Below, in pieces: positions 19,425 through 25,825 of a DNA stretch of 64,000 nucleotides; positions within the stretch are counted from its first letter, which is position 1; each line of letters starts with the position of its first letter. Source of the stretch: Chitinophagales bacterium (GTDB taxonomy: Bacteria; Bacteroidota; Bacteroidia; Chitinophagales; LD1); the NCBI GenBank assembly GCA_026129525.1, contig JAHCHW010000002.1, positions 62,001 through 126,000 on the forward strand, given 5' to 3'. Below the pieces are notes generated by a model. The model had not been told where the DNA came from and searched no databases. It was given only the letters and a program-made list of their open reading frames with translations. Both the position numbers and the translations under genes were made by a program.

Positions 19425-19958
19425 TTAGCTTATTTTTTCTACCTGCATAAAACTTACCTCAACCGGTGTTTTACGCCCGAAAATTTTCACCACCACTTTC
19501 AGTTTCTTTTTCTCGTTGCTTATTTCTTCAATGGTTCCTATAAAATCGTTGAAAGGTCCGTCAATAATTTTCACGTCTTCATTAATAATAAACGGCTCTA
19601 CCATTGTTTCACCGCCTTCCAGCATTTCATCGGCTTTACCCAGCATTTTCAATTCTTCGGCTCTTGAAAGCACACCAAGAAAACCCAACACCCCGTGTAC
19701 TTGACGGATATGCGTCCACATTTCCTGTGTCATTTTCTTGTCATCTACCTGCATGTAAATGTAGCCGGGGTAAAGTGTTTTCTCCTTAATGGTTTTCTTT
19801 CCGGCTTTAATGGTGTACACCTTTTCGGTAGGAACAAGTATATTGGTAACTATGTTATCCCACTTGGCGCGGTTTACTTCCATCATCACATGCTCGCGGA
19901 TTTTCTTCTCCTGACCACTGATAACCCTCACCACATAAATTTTCTTATCGTCCGCCAT
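19425..19958 (-). CDS. nusG: Transcription termination/antitermination protein NusG
   Basis: A 177-residue NusG of normal length. The N-terminal NGN domain begins KIYVVRVISGQEKKI and has the typical TLYPGYIYMQV strand. A KOW domain follows (about 125-175, EDVKIIDGPFNDFIGTIEEI). It binds RNA polymerase to suppress pausing, and links it to Rho or the leading ribosome. It starts 3 bases after secE and precedes rplK, the canonical order. Confidence 0.97.
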   Translation of the reverse strand: MADDKKIYVVRVISGQEKKIREHVMMEVNRAKWDNIVTNILVPTEKVYTIKAGKKTIKEKTLYPGYIYMQVDDKKMTQEMWTHIRQVHGVLGFLGVLSRAEELKMLGKADEMLEGGETMVEPFIINEDVKIIDGPFNDFIGTIEEISNEKKKLKVVVKIFGRKTPVEVSFMQVEKIS

Positions 19959-19961
19959 ACC

Positions 19962-20159
19962 TTACCCGATAATGATTTTATAAAGTTCGCTTGTGCCGGC
20001 TTTAAATACCACGTCCATCAGCACCACTATCAGCGAAATAATAAGCGAAGCCACCAGCACTATCACCGAACTTTCCTGCAGTTCTGCCCAGGTGGGCCAG
20101 GTTACTTTGTGCATCAGCTCATCGTAAGCCTCTATAAAGTATAGTCTGATTTTTTCCAT
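19962..20159 (-). CDS. secE: Preprotein translocase subunit SecE
   Basis: A 65-residue single-span SecE. The amphipathic segment (YFIEAYDELMHKVTWPTWAEL) and the following transmembrane helix (about 30-55) are clear. It stabilises SecY in the inner-membrane translocon. It lies 56 bases after tRNA-Trp and 3 bases before nusG. Confidence 0.95.
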   Translation of the reverse strand: MEKIRLYFIEAYDELMHKVTWPTWAELQESSVIVLVASLIISLIVVLMDVVFKAGTSELYKIIIG

Positions 20160-20215
20160 TTCCTTTTTTGTGTTCGTGTTTTACTACTTACTGTTTACTA
20201 TTCACTCTTTACTTG

Positions 20216-20286
20216 CAGGGGCAGCCAGATTCGAACTGACATCAACGGTTTTGGAGACCGCTATTCTACCCTTGAACTATGCCCCT
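20216..20286 (-). tRNA. tRNA-Trp (anticodon CCA)
   Basis: The reverse complement folds as a cloverleaf. The acceptor pair is AGGGGCA/TGCCCCT and the discriminator is G. The D-arm is GTTC...GAAT, the anticodon stem GCGGT/ACCGT carries loop CTCCAAA (anticodon CCA), and the T-arm is GTCAG-TTCGAAT-CTGGC. The 3' CCA is not encoded (CAA follows). It leads the secE-nusG-rplKAJ transcript, the usual arrangement. Confidence 0.95.
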
Positions 20287-20360
20287 CTGCTCCCTTGTTC
20301 CCGGGCTTTTTAGCCTGCTTTTAACCAAAACCTCATCAGCCCTTTCGGTAAAAAGGGACG

Positions 20361-20391
20361 CAAATATAAGCGTAAACGGCTTACTTCCAAA
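20361..20391 (-). promoter_or_regulatory. Promoter of the tRNA-Trp-secE-nusG-rplKAJ operon
   Basis: On the minus strand, TTTG (20391-20388), 19 bases, then TATATTTG (20368-20361) gives a full match to the Bacteroidota promoter TTTG-N17-23-TAnnTTTG. Transcription would start near 20354, about 68 bases before the tRNA. Confidence 0.65.
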
Positions 20392-20451
20392 TATGTGTTC
20401 CTTTTTGTTCAGTATTGCTCAACAACTGACCAAAGAGGGGTTCGGGCGCTT

Positions 20452-20481
20452 TTTGTTTACTCCGATATTCGGGTATATTCA
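20452..20481 (+). promoter_or_regulatory. Putative promoter of the 20504 T9SS gene
   Basis: TTTG (20452-20455), an 18-base spacer, then TATATTCA (20474-20481) matches the Bacteroidota promoter with two changes in the -7 box. It lies 22 bases before the ATG at 20504 and diverges from the ribosomal operon promoter. Confidence 0.4.
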
Positions 20482-20503
20482 CCGCCCTAAATTCACATCA
20501 AAA

Positions 20504-21313
20504 ATGAAGAAAATTTACCTCCTTGCTATTTTGTTCAGTACCCAATTTATTGCCTATGCCCAAACCGGTTGTGTAATTGACAGCACCAACACTAACTTTT
20601 TTGCCCCCCGCCCGGATAGCCTCCCCTGCGTGGAACGAACTGTTTACTACGACCAAACTATTCAGATTGCGGTGCCTACATCTATAAACTTACAAAATTT
20701 AGGTGCTCCTATTCCATTTGTGCTATATGTTGACTCGGTTGTTATTACCGGAGTTAACGGTTTGCCAAACGGAATAAGCTATACCCCTAATCCGGCAAAC
20801 GGAGTACTTTATGGCGGGCAAAAAGGCTGTGCACAGGTTTTTGGTACAACCACCGACCCGGCAGCCCGCTACCCTATTACTTTCGAAGGCACCTTTACTG
20901 CACACGGTTTCCCTTTCCCGCCTTACTTTGATGGCGATACTACTATTGACTTTGCAACCTTACAGGGACTTTCGCAAGGCATGTTCGATTTGTTTTTAGA
21001 TGTAATTAACCCGGGCGATGAATGCCGCCCTGCCAGTGGAATAGCAAATTTTAGTGCTTCGCTGAATGCACTGGTACGTGTTTATCCTAACCCTAGCAAT
21101 GGAGTGTTTCACTTTTCAGTAAACAGCGGAAAGCGACTGACGGGCACTATCGAAGTAATGAACATTGCAGGGCAAGCAGTAACTACACAAGCCATTGATG
21201 CCATAGGTTTATTTGAAACTACTTTTAACCTTAGCAATATGCCCCGTGGCATGTACACCGTTTTGCTTAAAACTTCGGAAGGGGTTGCGGCAAAAAATAT
21301 ATCGGTAGAATAA
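20504..21313 (+). CDS. Secreted protein with T9SS type A sorting domain (paralog 1)
   Basis: A protein of 269 residues from the ATG at 20504, where a clean signal peptide (MKKIYLLA to AYAQ) begins. The frame is open back to 20279, but that extension runs through tRNA-Trp sequence and is not coding. The middle domain, about 160 residues, is beta-rich with paired Cys (LPCVE, KGCAQ, DECRP) and the phrases YYDQTI and LPNGISY, which suggest an Ig-like fold. The C-terminal type A sorting domain begins at VRVYPNPSNG and ends KNISVE. The next gene encodes a clear paralog with the same landmarks. Function is unknown; it should be exported by T9SS. Confidence 0.85.
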   Translation: MKKIYLLAILFSTQFIAYAQTGCVIDSTNTNFFAPRPDSLPCVERTVYYDQTIQIAVPTSINLQNLGAPIPFVLYVDSVVITGVNGLPNGISYTPNPANGVLYGGQKGCAQVFGTTTDPAARYPITFEGTFTAHGFPFPPYFDGDTTIDFATLQGLSQGMFDLFLDVINPGDECRPASGIANFSASLNALVRVYPNPSNGVFHFSVNSGKRLTGTIEVMNIAGQAVTTQAIDAIGLFETTFNLSNMPRGMYTVLLKTSEGVAAKNISVE

Positions 21314-21323
21314 CCAAAAAATA

Positions 21324-21331
21324 TACATTTG
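21324..21331 (+). promoter_or_regulatory. Putative -7 box before the second T9SS paralog
   Basis: TACATTTG matches TAnnTTTG exactly and lies 42 bases before the ATG at 21374. No -33 element was found at the right distance. If real, the two paralogs can be transcribed separately. Confidence 0.3.
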
Positions 21332-21373
21332 TCGGTCAGAAAAATTTTTAACTCAAAAAACAAATAAAACCCA

Positions 21374-22180
21374 ATGAAAAAAGTTTACTCCTTACTGGCG
21401 TTAGCGGTTTTTGCAACCGGTTCCGCTTTTGCACAATGTACTATTAACCCCAGCGCACAAACTACACCGGGCGTTAATCCTACTGCAGACCAATTACCTT
21501 GTGTAATTGTAGGTCAGCCGTACGACCAAACCTTACAAGGAAAAATTCAGGATAGCCATGATACTACGTTGGTAATTGCTGGATTTTCTATCAATGCTCA
21601 TATTCAGGTTGATTCTATCCGCTTAGATTCAATTGCCGGATTACCTGCCGGAATTACATGGAGCAAAAATCCAAATGTATTGTTGGGTGGTGGCAACGGT
21701 TGTGTACAATTTACAGGTACCAGCAATGCTGCTCCCGGCAACTATCCTTTAGAGGCATTTGGCACAGTTTGGATGCGTATTCAGGTTCAACAGCCAATTC
21801 AAATTGATACACCTTACACTTACAATGGTAGCATGAACCGCTTTTCACCATTTGGCGATTACTATTTAGATGTAATTAACTCAGGCGCTGTTTGCCATGC
21901 AACAGGCATCAACGATTTCAATGCCGACTTAAACGCTGCACTATCAGTTTTCCCTAACCCTAACAATGGTATGTTTAATGTAGTGCTTAACAGCGGCAGC
22001 CGCGTAAACGGCACCTTAGCAGTTGTTGATATGACCGGAAGAGTAGTGTTCAATCAAGCATTGGATGTAATTGGACTTCACAACACGGCAGTTGATTTAA
22101 CCAACCTGCCTAAAGGACTTTACACCCTGCAACTGAAAACAGCCGAAGGCTTTGCTTCAAAAAATATTTCTGTTCAGTAA
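21374..22180 (+). CDS. Secreted protein with T9SS type A sorting domain (paralog 2)
   Basis: A 268-residue paralog of the preceding gene. It has a signal peptide (MKKVYSLLAL to AFAQ) and the same order of landmarks: a QLPCV cysteine, YDQTL, GLPAGITW, GGGNGCVQF and YYLDVINSG. A type A sorting domain starts at LSVFPNPNNG and ends KNISVQ. The pair probably arose by tandem duplication, with the sorting domains more alike than the middle domains. A bidirectional terminator follows 21 bases after the stop. The beta-rich middle looks Ig-like. Its binding target or role is unknown. Confidence 0.85.
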   Translation: MKKVYSLLALAVFATGSAFAQCTINPSAQTTPGVNPTADQLPCVIVGQPYDQTLQGKIQDSHDTTLVIAGFSINAHIQVDSIRLDSIAGLPAGITWSKNPNVLLGGGNGCVQFTGTSNAAPGNYPLEAFGTVWMRIQVQQPIQIDTPYTYNGSMNRFSPFGDYYLDVINSGAVCHATGINDFNADLNAALSVFPNPNNGMFNVVLNSGSRVNGTLAVVDMTGRVVFNQALDVIGLHNTAVDLTNLPKGLYTLQLKTAEGFASKNISVQ

Positions 22181-22201
22181 GAACAAGCCTATCATAAAAA
22201 C

Positions 22202-22231
22202 AAAAAAGCCATCGGAAACGGTGGCTTTTTT
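22202..22231. terminator. Bidirectional rho-independent terminator
   Basis: Ten-base arms AAAAAAGCCA and TGGCTTTTTT are closed by a TCG/CGG inner stem with a GAAA tetraloop. It lies between the convergent T9SS paralog and the glutathione peroxidase gene, with U-tracts in both directions. Confidence 0.85.
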
Positions 22232-22258
22232 GTTTTATGTTTTAGGAGTTGTTTGTTA

Positions 22259-22798
22259 CTACTTCAACGCATCTTCAATCTGCTTAACAACCGATGCATC
22301 TTTAACCGAAGTTCTGTTAGAAATAGAGGCAATCACATTTCCATCGCGCCCTACCAAAAACTTTTGAAAGTTCCACATAACCGGTGCGTCTAACACCCCA
22401 TTTTCTTTCTTTTGGGTAAGGTAACTGTATAAAGGTGCAATGTCCTTTCCCTTTACGCTAATTTTAGAAAACATGGGAAAGGTAACAGCATACTCGCGGG
22501 TGCAAAAATCTTTAATCTCCTTGTTACTGCCCGGCTCTTGCCCCATAAAATTGTTTGCCGGAAAGCCTAACACCACCAAGCCCTTGCTTTGGTATTTCTG
22601 ATAAAGCGCCTCTATATCCTTGTATTGAGGTGTGTTGCCGCACAGGCTGGCAACATTTACAATAAGCAGCACTTTGCCTTTGTAAGTACTTAACGAAACA
22701 TCGTTACCATCAATATCTTTTACGGTAAAGTCGTAAACAGTTTTTTGGGGAGCAACTGCTAACAGCAGTGCTGCTAAAGTGAGAAGTGTAGATTTCAT
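22259..22798 (-). CDS. Exported glutathione peroxidase family protein (probably thioredoxin-type)
   Basis: A 179-residue GPx-fold peroxidase with an N-terminal signal peptide (about 1-16), so it acts outside the cytoplasm. Peroxidatic Cys53 lies in NVASLCGNTPQY. Gln87 (MGQEPG) and Trp142-Asn143 (MWNFQKF) complete the catalytic tetrad. Cys99 (DFCT) sits 46 residues after Cys53, the spacing of the resolving Cys in thioredoxin-dependent enzymes. The non-essential middle Cys found in many relatives is Ala81 here. It reduces hydroperoxides. The gene lies 53 bases after the GNAT-like gene and ends at a bidirectional terminator. Confidence 0.9.
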   Translation of the reverse strand: MKSTLLTLAALLLAVAPQKTVYDFTVKDIDGNDVSLSTYKGKVLLIVNVASLCGNTPQYKDIEALYQKYQSKGLVVLGFPANNFMGQEPGSNKEIKDFCTREYAVTFPMFSKISVKGKDIAPLYSYLTQKKENGVLDAPVMWNFQKFLVGRDGNVIASISNRTSVKDASVVKQIEDALK

Positions 22799-22851
22799 TG
22801 TTACAAGATTTAAAGCGAAACAATCTGATGGATTGTTTGTTCAATACGAAT

Positions 22852-24066
22852 TTACTTAAAAGGATTTCGGAAGGTGTATTGTTTAGGCTTAAGATTGGCA
22901 GTGTACGGCTTAGCCACAAAAAAATTGAACAGGGGATTGCGATGCTTTAAGTAACCATACATAGGCGAAGGAACTGCCCCGATAGTGCTTTTTATTTCGG
23001 GAGCCGTACGCCCAAAGTGTAAGCGCGCCACGCGGGTTTCTATACCCAGTTTAATCATATCGTACATCATGTGCTGATACAAATGTATGGGTTTACAAAT
23101 TTCGTGATCCATGCCGGTGTAATGCACCTCAATTTTCTTTCCGTTTACAAATGCCGAAATAAACCCGAGCATTACTCCATCCTTAAAATACGCAAACACC
23201 CTGTAGTTATCGGGCAATTGCTGCTTCTGCTTCCTGAAATAATCTTTTGAAAGTACAGCCAGTTTAAAATCGGCATTTGCCATTACTTTGTTGTACAGTT
23301 CGTACAAACGCTGCTCGTTGGCAGCTACCGCTTCTGCATTTAATTCTTTGCAAACAACATTATTTTCGTTACACAATGCAAAAACCTTTTTGGCACGCAC
23401 CCGATATTTGGAGGTAAGCGCATTCAGGTAATCGTCAAATGTTGCCCATTTCGGTTTCAATGCAATACTCATGTCGCTTTCTACAGTTATCTCATTGTAA
23501 CCGCAAGGTTTAAAGCCTTCGTCAAATTCGGTTTTGGGGGCATACAAATCGGAAATCAATACGGCTTTAATCGCTTTATCATTATCCATTACCGTGCGAA
23601 TGGCTTTACGCAACAGTTTAGCACGTGTGGCTTTATCAATAGCGGCAGAAAAATAGTAGCCGTTCTCACCGGTCATAAACACATTTCCGCTTACCAGCAT
23701 TTTCAGGTTAATACGGTTGAGCAATACACTGCTTACATTACGCAGTGCATTAAGAAAGAACGAATCGCCCTGCGGGAAATAATTTATTAGCTGCGCGCTT
23801 TCGAATTTTACTATCTGGAAATAGATTGTGCCCACGGTAGTATCGTTATGCTTTACCTGCACATAGCGAAATGCCATTGTATTACCGTGCGTTTCCTCAA
23901 TCAACTTCAGATAGTCGTGCGTCATCAGCATGTTTCCAGCAGGTATATGGTTATCCCACAAAAAACTGCTTATCTCGTTTACCGATTTAAACACCGAAAA
24001 ACTATACGGCCGTATGGTTTCCGCCTCTGCCGCTACCGGGCAATAACAGGATGCTTGGCTATTCAC
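22852..24066 (-). CDS. GNAT/FemAB-like acyltransferase-type protein
   Basis: A 404-residue cytosolic protein that starts at a GTG (24066). An in-frame TGA lies 7 bases upstream and no ATG is available before residue 46. The fold signals fit a duplicated GNAT arrangement like the FemAB and BioF2/peptidogalycan families: a long N-terminal half, then LYELYNKVMANADFKLAVLSKDYF, FAYFKDGVMLGFISAF and the typical strand KIEVHYTGMDHE near 310. Such proteins transfer amino-acyl or acyl groups from tRNA or CoA donors. Neither substrate nor donor can be read here. It is co-oriented with the peroxidase downstream. Confidence 0.6.
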   Translation of the reverse strand: MNSQASCYCPVAAEAETIRPYSFSVFKSVNEISSFLWDNHIPAGNMLMTHDYLKLIEETHGNTMAFRYVQVKHNDTTVGTIYFQIVKFESAQLINYFPQGDSFFLNALRNVSSVLLNRINLKMLVSGNVFMTGENGYYFSAAIDKATRAKLLRKAIRTVMDNDKAIKAVLISDLYAPKTEFDEGFKPCGYNEITVESDMSIALKPKWATFDDYLNALTSKYRVRAKKVFALCNENNVVCKELNAEAVAANEQRLYELYNKVMANADFKLAVLSKDYFRKQKQQLPDNYRVFAYFKDGVMLGFISAFVNGKKIEVHYTGMDHEICKPIHLYQHMMYDMIKLGIETRVARLHFGRTAPEIKSTIGAVPSPMYGYLKHRNPLFNFFVAKPYTANLKPKQYTFRNPFK

Positions 24067-24162
24067 GGTTATTCAGACGATTGTGTTTGAAAAACATTGC
24101 AAACATAAGTGCTGCTGCGTACGTACACTAAAGTATAACAATTATACAAAGGCTTGGTTCGG

Positions 24163-25767
24163 CTATTCGGTTACAAACAAGCGTTTCGCTTTTGTTTGCC
24201 CGCCCGAGTTTAACTGAACAATATATGTGCCTTTTTGCAATTGCGATGTATTGTAAACAAAACTGTTGTGTCCGGCTTCGCCTGAAACAGCCATGCTTTC
24301 TACCAATTTTCCGCTTATATCAAAAACTGCCAGTTCGGTTTTTGCGGCATGCGGTAAATAATAACCAATAGTTGTTTCGTTGCGGGCAGGATTGGGCAAA
24401 GCATCGTACAACTGCGGAGTAGAAACAACCGAAGCAGCATCTTCAGGAGTTAAAATGCCCGTAGGTTGCTGCTGCAATATGCTACTGTCAATCACATAAT
24501 TTTCATCGCCTTGCTGGTAAATAAGGTACGAGAAATACACTACCATCATTTCATCGGTGGTGGCTTCGCCAACGGTAACAGTTGCAGGGGGATGGTTCGG
24601 GTTATGCGGATTGTTAGCTGTGTTATCGTATGTAGCAAATCCGAAAAAGGTACTGCCTTTAGGCAAAAACTGTAATTTCTGAAAGGTGTAAAAGCCCTGC
24701 CAGTGAAAATCCCAGTCGTTAATTTTTATGAGTGGAATAGTATCGTCCGATGGAGTTTTGGCAAACACTAACCAGTTAGTGCATATTAAATGAGCGTGTG
24801 GAGCTACATTCAGCAACGAAATACCCTGAATAGGGAAATTGGTTGGAATAGTAAACTCTTCGGCAAATGTTTTGGTAGTGTTTGGAGGAATTACCAAAGG
24901 TCCGTTTACCAAACTGGTTAAATGATTAAGCGGAGGCGCAATAAACACAGGGCGCAACGCACCGGTTGAAAGTTTGAGATTGATTTTTGTGCTGTCGGTT
25001 TTACCTGCGCTGCCAAACGGATAATGAATTTGCACTACAATATCTTTGTTTTTGTGCAACAACACACCCATGCCGTTAGGATAAACAAAAGGCTGCGAGC
25101 CGGGCACCCATCCTCCAATAAGATTCGCCTTAGGCACACCCGGTCCTCCAAAATTCGTGTAGCCGGGTTCGGGTGTTGAAGCATCTAACTGTTGTGCATC
25201 GTGTGTAGAAGAAGTGTCTTCATAAATAAGTACGTGATGCACAATTTCAGGATTGCCGGGCAACACTTCCATAGCAGTAATGTATTCATCTTGCGTAAGT
25301 CCGTTCGGCACTACAAAACACTGATACAAATCGCCCGGGAAATTTGGAACGGTAAATGTTGGCAACTGCAACACCGCATCTACGTTGCCGAGAACCGATG
25401 CATTGGTATAAACCGGAGCGGGTGGTGCAGAGGTAGTATCACCGGCAGGTGCATTGGCAGTTACCCATGCGTTTATTTTGGTTACTTCATCGGTAGTTAA
25501 GTAACGTTCGCCTTTAAAATGTTTGTAAGAAGGATCGGGAGGCCATGGCGGCATTTTACCGCTCGATACTGAATTAACCATTTGAATACGGTGCGAGTAT
25601 GCATCGCTATAGGTAAGCAACGAAAACGGTGCCAGACCACCCGTGTGGTGGCACACCGTACAATTGTTGTAAAGAATAGGGGCTATATCGCTGCTCCATG
25701 TGGGCGCCTGAGCCGATAACACATTCGACAAAACAATGGTTGCAAATGCAAGTAAGAATCGCTTCAT
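24163..25767 (-). CDS. Secreted cytochrome c / copper type II monooxygenase-like fusion with T9SS type A domain
   Basis: A 534-residue multidomain protein. After a signal peptide (1-20) comes a small cytochrome c-type domain, with heme-binding CTVCH at 36-40 and a likely axial Met72 in GKMPPW. Next is a region resembling the copper type II ascorbate-dependent monooxygenase (PHM/DBM) fold. His177-His178 (VHHVLIY) and His248 (QIHY) would form the first copper site. His324-x-His326 (APHAHL) with Met407 or Met408 (TDEMMVVYF) would form the second. A T9SS type A sorting domain (about 455-534, LPNPARNE to RLFVTE) ends the protein. It would be a surface or secreted oxidoreductase in which the heme feeds electrons to copper. 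The substrate is unknown. Confidence 0.8.
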   Translation of the reverse strand: MKRFLLAFATIVLSNVLSAQAPTWSSDIAPILYNNCTVCHHTGGLAPFSLLTYSDAYSHRIQMVNSVSSGKMPPWPPDPSYKHFKGERYLTTDEVTKINAWVTANAPAGDTTSAPPAPVYTNASVLGNVDAVLQLPTFTVPNFPGDLYQCFVVPNGLTQDEYITAMEVLPGNPEIVHHVLIYEDTSSTHDAQQLDASTPEPGYTNFGGPGVPKANLIGGWVPGSQPFVYPNGMGVLLHKNKDIVVQIHYPFGSAGKTDSTKINLKLSTGALRPVFIAPPLNHLTSLVNGPLVIPPNTTKTFAEEFTIPTNFPIQGISLLNVAPHAHLICTNWLVFAKTPSDDTIPLIKINDWDFHWQGFYTFQKLQFLPKGSTFFGFATYDNTANNPHNPNHPPATVTVGEATTDEMMVVYFSYLIYQQGDENYVIDSSILQQQPTGILTPEDAASVVSTPQLYDALPNPARNETTIGYYLPHAAKTELAVFDISGKLVESMAVSGEAGHNSFVYNTSQLQKGTYIVQLNSGGQTKAKRLFVTE

Positions 25768-25825
25768 AAAGTAAACTCTGATTTTAAAAAACCTGACGAA
25801 GGTAAGGAAACTTTATTGCCCCGTA

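Noticed and set aside
20279-20503. N-terminal extension of the 20504 T9SS gene
   Set aside because: It runs through tRNA-Trp sequence and the promoter region; the signal peptide starts at 20504.
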